DNA of 64,000 nucleotides, taken from Duganella callida. GTDB taxonomy: Bacteria > Pseudomonadota > Gammaproteobacteria > Burkholderiales > Burkholderiaceae_D. The notes under the pieces are model-generated. The model made no database searches, had not been told where the DNA came from, and saw only the letters and a program-made list of their open reading frames with translations. Each line of letters opens with the position of its first letter. The first letter of the stretch is position 1. Positions 29,026 to 38,589 of the stretch are shown here, piece by piece. The stretch lies in contig NZ_SPVG01000191.1 in the NCBI RefSeq assembly GCF_004614165.1, positions 1-64,000 of the forward strand. The letters are read 5' to 3'. Made by a program: the position numbers and the translations under genes.

Positions 29026-30387
29026 TCAGTACTTGTCGTCGAAGGCGAAGATCGGCTTGCGGCTCTTCCACTGGCCGTTGGTGAAGTCGGGGAAGTCCAG
29101 CGTCTGGAAGTTCTGCGCGATCGATTGCTCCGACAGCGGCGTGATGGCGCTCCAGGTCACCGCGTCGTAGATATCGATCGGCATGGGCGCCTCGGCCTTC
29201 AGTGCTTCCACGAAGGCATGGATCACGAAGAAGTCCATGCCGCCGTGGCCCGCTCCTTCCGCATTCTTCGCATACTTGCGCCACAGCGGATGGTCATACT
29301 TGTCCTGCCACGCCTGGAAATCGTCCCAGGTGTGAGGCTTGCTCTTGCCCTCGATGTGGATCGAATGGTTCACGTCCATCCACAGCCCATTGGTGCCCTG
29401 CACGCGGAAACCCAGCGAATAAGGGCGCGGCAGCGAGGTGTCGTGCTGCAGGATGATGGTCTCGCCATTCTCGCAGGCCAGCGTGGTGGTCACCACGTCG
29501 CCCAGCTTGAATTCGGTCTTCGCGCTCGGATGGCTGGCCCCGCCCTGCTTGACGATGTAGTCGTGCAGGCCGCGCGCCTTGGTCGCAAACGAATTGATAC
29601 GCGTGAAGCGGTTGCCGCGATTGATATTGGTGTACATCGCGCACGGACCGATGCCATGGCTGGGATACAGCTCGCCGTCGCGCCTGACCGAGTGCTCGGT
29701 GCGCCAGCGCGCCTCCGACCAGCCTTTGGCGCCGTATTCGACACCGCCGCCATATGGCTTGTCCGGATTGCCGCTGTTGAACTTCACCGCGCGCAGATCG
29801 TGCTGATAGCCGCCCTGCAGGTGTACCAACTCACCGAACACGCCGGCACGAACCATTTGCAGCACCGCCATCACATCGCGGCGGAAGCAGACGTTCTCCA
29901 GCAGCATATACGGCGTCCTGGTCTTCAGCTGCGTATTCAGCACATCCCAGTGATCCTGCAGCGTGATGCCGGCCACCACCTCGCAGCCGACCGGAATCTT
30001 CGCCTGCATCGCCGCGATGGCCATCGGCGCATGCCACTCCCACGGCGTGGCGATGATCACGCCATCCAGACCGCCCGCATCCAGCATGCGCTTGTAGGCT
30101 TGCGGGTCGCGGTCTTCGCCATACGTTTTCGGCTTGGCCTTGCCGGCCTTCTCCACCTGCTGCAGCGCGCGGCCCAGCATGATGGGTTCGATATCGCACA
30201 ACGCCGCCACCTCCACGTCGTCGCGGCGCAGCAGTTCCTGCAGCAGCACCTGGCCGCGCATGCCGGTGCCGATCATGCCGATGCGGACCTTCTGGCGCGT
30301 GGCGCCGAAGGCGGATGGCAGCATCATGCTGCCGGCAAGGGCGGCGCCTGCCGCGAGGAAGTCACGTCGGTTCAAAACTGATTTCAT
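29026..30387 (-). CDS. Gfo/Idh/MocA family enzyme, GH109-like alpha-N-acetylgalactosaminidase
   Basis: 453 aa. It has a Tat signal (NRRDFLAAGAALAGSMM), then an NAD-binding Rossmann motif (IGMIGTGMRG). The long C-terminal domain contains GGMDFFVIHAFVEALK and PIDIYDAVTWSAITPLSEQSI. This matches GH109, whose members use bound NAD to cleave alpha-GalNAc. Tat export fits a cofactor-loaded periplasmic enzyme. The neighbouring GalNAc catabolic genes strongly support the substrate. It starts 17 bp after the DUF3472 lipoprotein gene. A different oxidoreductase role cannot be excluded from sequence alone. Confidence 0.85.
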   Translation of the reverse strand: MKSVLNRRDFLAAGAALAGSMMLPSAFGATRQKVRIGMIGTGMRGQVLLQELLRRDDVEVAALCDIEPIMLGRALQQVEKAGKAKPKTYGEDRDPQAYKRMLDAGGLDGVIIATPWEWHAPMAIAAMQAKIPVGCEVVAGITLQDHWDVLNTQLKTRTPYMLLENVCFRRDVMAVLQMVRAGVFGELVHLQGGYQHDLRAVKFNSGNPDKPYGGGVEYGAKGWSEARWRTEHSVRRDGELYPSHGIGPCAMYTNINRGNRFTRINSFATKARGLHDYIVKQGGASHPSAKTEFKLGDVVTTTLACENGETIILQHDTSLPRPYSLGFRVQGTNGLWMDVNHSIHIEGKSKPHTWDDFQAWQDKYDHPLWRKYAKNAEGAGHGGMDFFVIHAFVEALKAEAPMPIDIYDAVTWSAITPLSEQSIAQNFQTLDFPDFTNGQWKSRKPIFAFDDKY

Positions 30388-30404
30388 AATGCTCCTTGTT
30401 ATAG

Positions 30405-31796
30405 TTACTGCGGCAGGCTGTTCACGTCCACCGTCGGTTGCTGGCCGGTGGACGGTCGGGTAAAGTTTTGATTGACTGGCACGTAATCGGCAAAGAAGCC
30501 GCCGTTGCGCAGATAGAACCGGCCGTTATCCAGTCCCCCCGCGTAATCCATGCGCTGCGCGTTGGTCACGGTGGCGTCGCCGGTGAGGCGGCCGGCGGTC
30601 ACTTCGGACCACGCTCCGGAAACATTGCGCGCCCACTGGTTGCCGAACAGGACGCGGCGGCCAGTATAGCCGTTGGTGTCGATAAAATTCTCCAGGAACG
30701 AGTGGTTGCCGGTCAGGTAGCTGGTGGTCGCCGGACGCTTCCAGGTCGCCATGTAGCGCCAGGCGCCGGCCTCCGGCGCGTAGAACCATGCCGAGTACAA
30801 GGTGCTGCCGGCACCGTCCGGCCGCGCGCGGGTGATGAAGCGGTAGGTGTTCCCGGCCACCCAGTTATACACCAGGTAAGCCTGCCCGCCAGTGCCCTCG
30901 CCGCCGAAGCTGTTGTCCACCACACCCGCGCCCTTGCTGACCAGCGTGGTCTTGGCGCCGCTGTCGGCATCCCAGACCGAGAACAGTATCCAGCGCTCGG
31001 TCGCGGACTTGACCTGGATGCCGAAGTAGCCGCCACTGAAACCGTTGGCCATGAAGTAGGAGCCGATCGGGTCCTGTCCGGTGGGCACGGTGACTTCGTT
31101 ATAGAAGTATTCGGTGTTGGCCGGTGTGGTGTAGCCCATGTGGACCGATGGTCCGCGGCGCGACCAGTAGTAATTGGCGGCGTCGTTGGCGTAATTGACG
31201 GCGGACGCGGTGGTCACCTTCAGTGCGGAGACATCGCCAAAATAGCCGCCATCCTTGCTGATGCCCTGCAGGTCGACCTTCACATAACCCGGCGCGGCCA
31301 CATTCACCGTGCCGATCGCGTAAGTCTTCGCGCTCGTGCCGGCCAGCGCCAGCGTGAACGGCGTGCCGTTGACCGTCACGCGGATGGTGCTGTTGCTGCT
31401 GCCGGCCAGGCGCGCATCGAGGCCCAGCGTCACCGCGCCGGCCGAGGCCATGCGGAAGTAGGCGCTGGTGACGGTGGCCGCGTTGCTCCAGTTGGCCAGG
31501 CCATTGTCGTTGATGACTTCCGCCGCACCGGACGGTGCCGAAGTGACAAAGGCATTGCCGGCCAATGCCACCGTCGACGTCGTGAGCGCGGCGGCGGCAT
31601 TGGCGGAGGCGCCGGCTGCTGCGGCAGCATCCGCAGCCGGATCGGCGCCAGACGCCGCGCCGCTGGCACCGGCTGATCCAACACCGCTGGCGACCGCCAG
31701 CGCCTGCACCATCGGTGCACCCGACGTGCCGGTTCCGGCGCCATCGCCGCCACAGCCGGCCAGTAATATCGCCGCTGAATACAGGAATAGCTTCAT
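30405..31796 (-). CDS. DUF5077/DUF3472 domain lipoprotein
   Basis: 463 aa. A lipobox (ILLAGC) is followed by an Ala/Gly-rich linker to about residue 72. A DUF5077-like beta-sandwich (about 74-195, VINDNGLANWSNAATVTSAYF...) precedes a DUF3472 domain (about 205-455, YYWSRRGPSVHMGYTTP, YFYNEVTVP, FGIQVKS). Such pairs are found in secreted proteins of glycan-utilisation loci and are thought to bind or cleave host glycans. The mechanism is unknown. It lies between the TonB receptor and the GH109 gene, so it is probably a surface glycan-handling protein of the GalNAc system. Confidence 0.85.
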   Translation of the reverse strand: MKLFLYSAAILLAGCGGDGAGTGTSGAPMVQALAVASGVGSAGASGAASGADPAADAAAAAGASANAAAALTTSTVALAGNAFVTSAPSGAAEVINDNGLANWSNAATVTSAYFRMASAGAVTLGLDARLAGSSNSTIRVTVNGTPFTLALAGTSAKTYAIGTVNVAAPGYVKVDLQGISKDGGYFGDVSALKVTTASAVNYANDAANYYWSRRGPSVHMGYTTPANTEYFYNEVTVPTGQDPIGSYFMANGFSGGYFGIQVKSATERWILFSVWDADSGAKTTLVSKGAGVVDNSFGGEGTGGQAYLVYNWVAGNTYRFITRARPDGAGSTLYSAWFYAPEAGAWRYMATWKRPATTSYLTGNHSFLENFIDTNGYTGRRVLFGNQWARNVSGAWSEVTAGRLTGDATVTNAQRMDYAGGLDNGRFYLRNGGFFADYVPVNQNFTRPSTGQQPTVDVNSLPQ

Positions 31797-31808
31797 GTTT
31801 CCCTCCCC

Positions 31809-34800
31809 TTAGAATTCATATTCCGCGGTGAGACGCACCGACCGCGGCGCCGCGCGGCTGGTCACCTGCAGATAGCTGCGGGCGATATCGCCGCCGCCAT
31901 CTTCGCGGGTCTCGTTGTAGCGCTGGATGGTCTGACGGTCCAGCACATTGAACACGTCCACCTTCAGGCTCAAGCCCTTGGCGAAGCGCGGCTGATAGGC
32001 GAGATTCAGGTCGATCTGGGTCTGCCATGGCAGACGTCCCTGGCTGCCGCGCGGCGTCGGCTTGCCGTTGCAGTAGAAATAGGCCGCACCGTAGTCGTTT
32101 TCCCACTTCAGATCGGCCGGCAGCTCGCCGATACAGTTGCGCGGCGCGCCCGAGGTCAGATTCAGATTGCCGCCGATGGTCCACTCCGGCGTCACCTGGA
32201 AGAAGCCATACGCCTTGATCGAATGGCGATGATCGCCCGGCAGATAACCGTAAGCGTTGTACATCAGTTCCTTGTGATCGTCGCTGACGGTCAGGCCGAC
32301 GTCGCCGCCGCCGATGGTATCGGTCTGCCCTTCCATATTGCCCTTCAGTGCGGACAGGGTATAGGTCACTTTGCCGTACCAGCCATTGCTGTACGGGTGC
32401 TCGACGAAGAAGGTCAGCGCCTTGTAGGTGCGGTCCGGCTTGGGATTGCCCCACTCCGCCGCCGAGATATCGACGCGGCGCAGGCCGTGGCCGTCGGCGA
32501 AGTCGATCCACAGCGCATTGTCGCGGCCAGGATTGATGATCGCGCACTGGAAGCCGCCCCACTTGCCGGTATCGACGTTGTTGCGCGCCGCCCAGGCATC
32601 GATAGGACGCTGATCGCAAGTGTCGTCATTGGTATCGTTCAGACGGCGATACAAACCGCTCAACCCGACCACGATCTGCTTGTTGAGCACCTTCTCGAAG
32701 CCCAGCGACAGCTCATCCTGCGACAGCGGCTTCAGGCCGATGGCCGTGACTTCCTTCGCATCGCGCGCCGTGCCGTAGGCGTTATTGGCCGAATATGGAT
32801 TGCTGATCGCATGCAGCCCGGTCGGCGCGCCGGTCGCCGGATCGACACCGGTGTAGGTGTAGAACTGGCTGGTCGACAGATACGGCGAGGCCAGATTGCT
32901 GGACAGGTTGGACGGCACCGGCAGATGGTAACGGCCGGCGTTGGCAAAAATCTTCAGCGAGCCATCGCCCTTGTAGTCCCAGGTCGCGCCCAGACGCGGC
33001 GCGATCATGTTCCGCTGCGAGATGAAGGCGTCGCCGGTGGTGGTGTAATTGGTGAACTGCTCGCGGCGCAGGCCCAGATCCAGCAGCACGCGTGGCGTCA
33101 CCTGCCAGTGATCCTGGATGTATTGTGCCGATTGTTCGCTGGTGGGATGGGCGACCTTGTCATACAGATCGCGGCTGACGTAATAGCCATCGACGCCATA
33201 GCCGCCGCCCTGCGCGGGCGTCTCGAATGCGCCATTGATCGGCGTGTTCGGATTGGACGCCTTGCGGTAAGTCCAGCGCACACCGCCGGCGTAGGTGTTG
33301 CCCACCGTCGAATCGACATCGATACGGTCGATACCACCGCGCAGGGAGTGATCGCCCAGGCGGTATTCGACGTCCAGACGCTTGGCTTTCTGACGGTCGC
33401 CCGACGACGGATCGACCAGGTTACCGGTCACAGTCTGCGGCACCGGGTAGGTCAGGCCGGGCACCTGCACCGTGGCGCCGGTCGAAATCTGCGGCAGCGA
33501 AGGATCGTAGCCGGTCGGCGTGCGCGTATGGCTGGTGCGCGATTTGCCCCACAGCGCGGTGACGGTCAGATTATCGGTCAGGTAGCCGGTATACTTGTAA
33601 ATGTCGATATTCGCGCCCGGCGCCGACGCCGAGCCGCAGCAGTTGATGGTGGTCTCGCCCGGTGTCGCGGGAACGTTATTGCGCTTCAGCGTACTGTAGT
33701 CGAAGCCGAAGGACTGGCTGAACGTCTTGGTGCGGTCATACAGTTTGGTGTATTCGAAGTGATGGTCTTCGTTCAGATTGAAATCGATCTTGGCCAAGCC
33801 GCGGTCCACGGTGGACTGGCTGCTGCTCCAGCCGCTTTTCACGCTGGACGTGGCGTCGCTGGTGGCGCCGATCGCATCGCTGTCGGTCCTGGTTCGTTCC
33901 AGGCCGATGAAGGCGAACAGCTTATTCTTGATGAGAGGGCCGCTGGCATACACGCCTGCGACGCGGCTGGTGGTCTCATTGTCGCGGTTCCAGTACAGCA
34001 GCTTGCCGTCGGTGTCCGGATGCGCGCCGGTATTCGGATAATACGTGTTCTCCGTCGTGCCGCGCAGACTGGCGGGGATGGTGGACAATTTGCCACCCAC
34101 GTGGAACTCGTTGCCGCCGCTCTTGGTGGTGATGTTGACCACTCCACCAGTCGAACGGCCGAACTCCGAACCATAACCGCCGGACAGCACCTGCATGTTG
34201 GAGATCGCGCCGAACGGCAGTTCCGACGCGCCCACCTGCGTCAGCAGATTGGTGACCGGGAAGCCATTGACATAGAAGGCATTCTCCGACTGGCCGGACC
34301 CGCCGATCGAGGGTGCATTGCCGTACTGGCTGTTGGTGCCGCGCGCCACGCCCGGCGTCAGCTGCACCACCGAAGCCACGTCATTCGCCACCGGCAGCAC
34401 CTTTAGCTCCTTGGCGGTGAAGACCACGCCGTTATTGGTGTTGGAGACGTCGATATAATTGCGCGTCGCGCGCACCACCACAGTTTGTCCTTCTTCCTTG
34501 GCGCCGAAGTTCACCTCCGCCCCGCTGCCCACCAGCGCCTCGATTTCGCGCGTATCCTGTACCGTACCGCCGCGCAGCACGCGTAGCGCATAGCGGCCTG
34601 GCGGCATCGAGTTGGCGATGTAGCGCCCCGACGCATCGGGCGTCAGGGTCCGCTGGGCGCCGGTGGCCAGGTTCTCCAGCACCACGGTGGCGCCGGCCGG
34701 CGACGCCACTTCGCCGTATATGGTAGTGGTGGCGTTAGACTGGGCCAGCGCCTGATTGCCGGCCGCCGCCACGGTCAGGCCGATCAAAATGGCTGTCGCC

Positions 34801-34844
34801 TGGCGAATGGCGCTGTTGCGAAATTTAAAGCGGCTGTGGTGCAT
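31809..34844 (-). CDS. TonB-dependent outer-membrane receptor (Oar-like, carboxypeptidase-regulatory N-domain)
   Basis: 1011 aa. Signal peptide to about residue 34 (NQALAQ). A CarboxypepD_reg beta-sandwich (about 40-115) is followed by the plug (about 130-240, GGSGQSENAFYVNGFPVTN and SEFGRSTGGVVNITTKSGG). A large barrel follows, ending in an aromatic residue (TAEYEF). It likely imports glycan fragments carrying GalNAc, judging by the lipoprotein and GH109 genes transcribed with it. No separate SusD partner is seen. Its start is 297 bp from agaS on the opposite strand, with a shared control region. Confidence 0.93.
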   Translation of the reverse strand: MHHSRFKFRNSAIRQATAILIGLTVAAAGNQALAQSNATTTIYGEVASPAGATVVLENLATGAQRTLTPDASGRYIANSMPPGRYALRVLRGGTVQDTREIEALVGSGAEVNFGAKEEGQTVVVRATRNYIDVSNTNNGVVFTAKELKVLPVANDVASVVQLTPGVARGTNSQYGNAPSIGGSGQSENAFYVNGFPVTNLLTQVGASELPFGAISNMQVLSGGYGSEFGRSTGGVVNITTKSGGNEFHVGGKLSTIPASLRGTTENTYYPNTGAHPDTDGKLLYWNRDNETTSRVAGVYASGPLIKNKLFAFIGLERTRTDSDAIGATSDATSSVKSGWSSSQSTVDRGLAKIDFNLNEDHHFEYTKLYDRTKTFSQSFGFDYSTLKRNNVPATPGETTINCCGSASAPGANIDIYKYTGYLTDNLTVTALWGKSRTSHTRTPTGYDPSLPQISTGATVQVPGLTYPVPQTVTGNLVDPSSGDRQKAKRLDVEYRLGDHSLRGGIDRIDVDSTVGNTYAGGVRWTYRKASNPNTPINGAFETPAQGGGYGVDGYYVSRDLYDKVAHPTSEQSAQYIQDHWQVTPRVLLDLGLRREQFTNYTTTGDAFISQRNMIAPRLGATWDYKGDGSLKIFANAGRYHLPVPSNLSSNLASPYLSTSQFYTYTGVDPATGAPTGLHAISNPYSANNAYGTARDAKEVTAIGLKPLSQDELSLGFEKVLNKQIVVGLSGLYRRLNDTNDDTCDQRPIDAWAARNNVDTGKWGGFQCAIINPGRDNALWIDFADGHGLRRVDISAAEWGNPKPDRTYKALTFFVEHPYSNGWYGKVTYTLSALKGNMEGQTDTIGGGDVGLTVSDDHKELMYNAYGYLPGDHRHSIKAYGFFQVTPEWTIGGNLNLTSGAPRNCIGELPADLKWENDYGAAYFYCNGKPTPRGSQGRLPWQTQIDLNLAYQPRFAKGLSLKVDVFNVLDRQTIQRYNETREDGGGDIARSYLQVTSRAAPRSVRLTAEYEF

Positions 34845-35141
34845 GCTGAACTCTCCCTCGTTTATCGTGTTTTGGCTTTACTTCGAAAGATTTTGCGTTG
34901 CTCTGCAATTACTCTAGAAACAAAAACAAGCACGGTCAATAAAAAGAAAGAGAAAGCGAAAAATAATTGCAAAAATCTTTCGATTTGCGTGGCAATACCG
35001 TTTATAACTTTCGAATACGTCGCAAAACCGATACATTGCCACGTTCTGGCTCGCCGATTAAACTTTCTTTTTGCTTTCGTATTTGACATATCGAAAATAA
35101 AAGCTTACTCTTCCGCTGACCTCAACAGACAAATTCTTTCG
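34845..35141. promoter_or_regulatory. Divergent control region of GalNAc genes with CTTTCG motif array
   Basis: This AT-rich 297-bp gap between the TonB receptor and agaS has no ORF. CTTTCG or its complement CGAAAG occurs at 34884-34889, 34977-34982, 35008-35013, 35074-35079 and 35136-35141. Related CGAAAA or CTTTCT variants are at 34957, 35063 and 35092. DeoR-family sugar regulators bind repeated short motifs of this kind, so these are candidate AgaR operators. A TTGACA (35083-35088) with a weak TACTCT 17 bp later could start agaS. The last CTTTCG touches the agaS ATG. Confidence 0.5.
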
Positions 35142-36278
35142 ATGACTACCTTATTTCAGCGTACAACTGCCGACTGGCGCGACATCGGCGGCCTCGATAC
35201 CGCGGAAGAAATCGCCCACCAGCCGGCCATGTGGCGCGAGCTGTCGGCGCATCTGAGCGCAGAACAACGCCGCATCGCCGCCTTCCTCGGTGACAGCCTG
35301 CGCGATCCGCAGCAGCGCGTGATCCTGACCGGCGCCGGCAGCTCCGCTTATATAGGCGAGATCATCGCGGATGAAATCAACGCGGCCTGGCCCTGCCAGG
35401 TGCGGGCGATTCCGACCACCAGCCTGCTGAGCCATCCCGCCCTCTATCTGGAAACCGGGGCACCGACCCTGCTGGTGTCCTTCGGCCGCAGCGGCAACAG
35501 CCCTGAAAGCACGGCCACCGTGCGGCTGGTGCGCGACATGGTGCCGAACGCGCGCTTCCTCAACATCACCTGCAATGCCGACGGCGACCTCGCCACACAA
35601 AGCGCCGGCGATGAACGCACCCTGAACCTGATGATGCCGGCCGCCAGCTGCGACCGCGGCTTCGCCATGACCAGCAGCCTGACCTGCATGCTGCTGGCCG
35701 CACTGTGCGCACTGGACCCGGATTTCAATCCCGGGCAGTTGAGCGCGCTGGCCGACCTGGGAGCGCAAGCGCTGGAGCAGTGGTCGGCGCCGGTGGCCGA
35801 ACTGTCCGCGCAGCGCGTGTCGCGCGTGATCTATCTGGGCAGCGGTCCGCTGGAAGCGCTGGCCAAGGAAGCCGCGCTGAAGATACTGGAGCTGACCGCC
35901 GGCAGTGTGATGGCCATGTCCAACAGCGCGCTCGGCTTCCGCCACGGTCCGAAAGCGGCGGTGACGCGCGATACGCTGGTGGTAATGTTCCGCAGCGCCG
36001 ATCCGCTGGCGCGCCGCTACGAACAGGATCTGCTGGATGAATTGCGCCGCGACCAGGTGGCCAGCCGCGTGCTGACCGTCGGCGCGGACGGCGAGATCGG
36101 TATCGATGCGCCATCCTGGCCGGACGCCTGGCTGGCGCCCCTGTGGCTGTTGATGGCGCAGCAGTACGCGCTGCACCAGTCAGCGCTGCTGCAACTGCGT
36201 CCCGATAACCCATTCACGGGCGGCATCGTGAACCGTGTGGTTCAAGGCGTCACCATCTATCGCCATGATGAATTCTAA
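35142..36278 (+). CDS. agaS: AgaS-type sugar isomerase/deaminase (SIS domains)
   Basis: 378 aa from the ATG at 35142. Two SIS folds are present: ILTGAGSSAYIGEIIADEI...LVSFGRSGNSPES (first) and VIYLGSGPLEALAKEAALKILELTAG...SLGFRHGPKAA-type segment (second). AgaS converts galactosamine-6-P to tagatose-6-P with release of ammonia. It is first in an operon with a ROK kinase (14-nt overlap), AgaZ, AgaR and deacetylase, which fixes the pathway. A GlmS-like or FrlB-like substrate is less likely in this context. Confidence 0.93.
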   Translation: MTTLFQRTTADWRDIGGLDTAEEIAHQPAMWRELSAHLSAEQRRIAAFLGDSLRDPQQRVILTGAGSSAYIGEIIADEINAAWPCQVRAIPTTSLLSHPALYLETGAPTLLVSFGRSGNSPESTATVRLVRDMVPNARFLNITCNADGDLATQSAGDERTLNLMMPAASCDRGFAMTSSLTCMLLAALCALDPDFNPGQLSALADLGAQALEQWSAPVAELSAQRVSRVIYLGSGPLEALAKEAALKILELTAGSVMAMSNSALGFRHGPKAAVTRDTLVVMFRSADPLARRYEQDLLDELRRDQVASRVLTVGADGEIGIDAPSWPDAWLAPLWLLMAQQYALHQSALLQLRPDNPFTGGIVNRVVQGVTIYRHDEF

Positions 36279-37206
36279 GCGCGGCTATCACGGCATCGAC
36301 ATCGGCGGCACCAAGATCGAACTGGTGGCTTACGCCGAGGATGGCGCGCAGCTACACGAGGTGCACCGCGAGCGCATCGCCACGCCGGGCACCGACTTTA
36401 CCGAATTCGTCGCCGCGATACAGGGGTTGATAGACCGCGCCGACCGCGCGCTGGGCCTGCGCGCACCGGTCGGTATCGGCCTGCCTGGCGTGATCGACGC
36501 CGTCACCGGCCGCCAGCTCAGCTCCAACGTGCCGGCGCTGAACGGCCGCATGGTGGCGCAATCGCTGCAGGAAGTGCTGCAACGGCCGCTCGCGGTCGGC
36601 AACGACTGCCAGTGCTTCGCCCTGTCCGAAGCCCAGGGCGGCGCGGCGGACGGCGCGGCCACCATGTTCGGCGCCATCATCGGCACCGGCGCCGGCGGCG
36701 GTTATTGCGTCAGCGGCCGGCTGCTGCGCGGCCTGAACGGTGTCGCCGGCGAATGGGGCCACTGGCCACTGGCCGCATCGCTGCTGGCCCAGCACGAATT
36801 GCCGCTGTACGACTGCCCCTGCGGGCGGCGCGGCTGCCTGGAACGCTATGTCTCAGGCACCGGCATGCGCAATATCTACCGCCACTACAGCGGCCTGGAT
36901 GAAACGCCGCTGACCATCATGGCACGCGCGCAAAGCGGCTCGGCCGACGCGCGGCACACGCTCGATGTCCACGTGGACCTGCTGGCCAATGCCCTGGCGT
37001 CGCTGGTGCTGGCCCTGGACCCGCACGTGATCGTGCTGGGCGGAGGCCTGTCGCAACTGGCGCACCTGTACCAGAAGCTGCCGCCGGCGATGGACAAGCA
37101 CCTGTTTTCCGGCGTGCGCACCCCGCCCGTGCTGCCGCCGACCTTCGGCGACGCCGGCGGCGCGCGCGGCGCCGCCCTGCTCGCCCGTCAACAACTGAAC
37201 GACTGA
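36265..37206 (+). CDS. ROK family sugar kinase (probable N-acetylgalactosamine kinase)
   Basis: 313 aa (312 if the second Met is used). ROK fold with ATP motif GIDIGGTKIELV, acceptor Asp in NDCQCFALSE, and the zinc motif GHWPL...CPCGRRGCLE. NagK-like kinases have the same pattern. The gene overlaps agaS by 14 nt and precedes agaZ by 5 bp. Its likely task is ATP phosphorylation of cytosolic GalNAc at O6, the step a PTS would perform in enterobacteria. No PTS genes are seen here. GlcNAc as an alternative substrate cannot be ruled out. Confidence 0.88.
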   Translation: MMNSKRGYHGIDIGGTKIELVAYAEDGAQLHEVHRERIATPGTDFTEFVAAIQGLIDRADRALGLRAPVGIGLPGVIDAVTGRQLSSNVPALNGRMVAQSLQEVLQRPLAVGNDCQCFALSEAQGGAADGAATMFGAIIGTGAGGGYCVSGRLLRGLNGVAGEWGHWPLAASLLAQHELPLYDCPCGRRGCLERYVSGTGMRNIYRHYSGLDETPLTIMARAQSGSADARHTLDVHVDLLANALASLVLALDPHVIVLGGGLSQLAHLYQKLPPAMDKHLFSGVRTPPVLPPTFGDAGGARGAALLARQQLND

Positions 37207-37211
37207 GTCAT

Positions 37212-38555
37212 ATGAACACCACCGAAAGCCTGTCCCCCCTCCAGCAGATCATTGCCGCCCACCGTCGCGGCGAGCCCGCCGGCTTGTACAGCGTATGCTG
37301 CAGCCACCCCGTCGTGCTGCGCGCCGCCATGCAGGTGGCTGCGCGCTACGACACGGTGTTGCTGGTGGAGGCGACATCGAACCAGGTCGACCAGTTCGGC
37401 GGCTACACCGGCATGACGCCGCCGCAGTTCCGCGATTACGTGCACGAGCTGGCGCGCGAGCACGGCTTTGCGCTCGAACGGCTGGTGCTGGGCGGCGACC
37501 ATCTCGGCCCGAACGCCTGGCAGGCTCTGGACGCCGCCACCGCCATGCGGCACGCGGAAGTGCTGATCGCGGCGTATGCGGCGGCCGGCTTCCACAAGAT
37601 CCACCTCGATTGCAGCATGCGCTGCGCCGACGATCCGCAGTTCCTGAGCGATGACGTCATCGCCGAACGCTCGGCGCGGCTGTGCGTCGTCGCCGAGGCG
37701 GCGGCGGCCGACGCCGGCCTGCCGCCGCCGGTCTACGTGATCGGTACCGAGGTACCTATTCCGGGCGGCGAAGCGAATCTGGCGCAGGCTGGCGCCGTCA
37801 CCGCGCCGCAGGCGGCCCGGCGCACGCTGGACGTGCACCGCAAGGCATTCATGGACCGCGACCTGCACGCCGCCTGGCGCCGCGTGATCGCCATGGTGGT
37901 GCAGCCGGGCGTGGACTTCGATCACAGCCACATCCAGCATTACGACGCGGCACAGGCGGCAGAGCTGTCGGCCTTCGTCGCCGGCCAGCCGGGCATCGTG
38001 TTCGAAGCGCATTCCACCGACTACCAGCGCGAATCGGCCCTGCACCAGATGGTGCGCGACCATTTCGCCATCCTCAAGGTCGGCCCGGCCGCCACCTTTG
38101 CCCTGCGCGAGGGCCTGATGGCGCTGTGCCGCATCGAAGAGGAACTGGTCCCGGCCGGCCAGACCTCGCGCCTGATGCAGGTGCTGGACGAAGCCATGCT
38201 GTCCCAGCCCAGGCACTGGGCCAAGCACTATTCGGGCAGCAGCGCCGAACAGCGCCTGCTGCGCCGCTACGGCCTGAGCGACCGCTGCCGCTATTACTGG
38301 GGCGAGCCGCCGGTGGTGGCCGCGGTGGACAAGCTGGTGGCCAACCTCGATCGCCTCGAGATCCCGCTGTCGCTGCTCAGCCAGCACCTGCCGGAACAGT
38401 ACCTGGAAGTGCTGCAAGGCCAGCTGCCGGCCAGGGCCAATGCCCTGCTCGAACACAAAATCGGCCGCCTGCTGGCGCAGTACGCGCGGGCCTGCAACCG
38501 CAATGCGGCGCAGGATGCTGCGGCGCATGCTGGCAGCGCCGCCGCGATCTGTTAA
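37212..38555 (+). CDS. agaZ: Tagatose-bisphosphate aldolase non-catalytic subunit family / AgaZ
   Basis: 447 aa. GatZ/KbaZ family: GLYSVCCSHPVVLRAAM, LLVEATSNQVDQFGGYTGM, LGGDHLGPNAWQ, and the FEAHSTDYQ segment. In enterobacteria this subunit supports the catalytic GatY/KbaY. In some proteobacterial GalNAc pathways AgaZ has been proposed to be a tagatose-6-P kinase. The catalytic aldolase is not in the window. The Ala-rich tail after residue 430 is unusual. It is cotranscribed with agaS and the ROK kinase. Confidence 0.9.
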   Translation: MNTTESLSPLQQIIAAHRRGEPAGLYSVCCSHPVVLRAAMQVAARYDTVLLVEATSNQVDQFGGYTGMTPPQFRDYVHELAREHGFALERLVLGGDHLGPNAWQALDAATAMRHAEVLIAAYAAAGFHKIHLDCSMRCADDPQFLSDDVIAERSARLCVVAEAAAADAGLPPPVYVIGTEVPIPGGEANLAQAGAVTAPQAARRTLDVHRKAFMDRDLHAAWRRVIAMVVQPGVDFDHSHIQHYDAAQAAELSAFVAGQPGIVFEAHSTDYQRESALHQMVRDHFAILKVGPAATFALREGLMALCRIEEELVPAGQTSRLMQVLDEAMLSQPRHWAKHYSGSSAEQRLLRRYGLSDRCRYYWGEPPVVAAVDKLVANLDRLEIPLSLLSQHLPEQYLEVLQGQLPARANALLEHKIGRLLAQYARACNRNAAQDAAAHAGSAAAIC

Positions 38556-38589
38556 GCTGCAATCTTTTGACAGATTAGCCATCTAAACA

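Noticed and set aside
32223..34406. 727-codon plus-strand ORF over the TonB receptor
   Set aside because: Shadow frame; the receptor on the minus strand has signal, plug and C-terminal aromatic residue.
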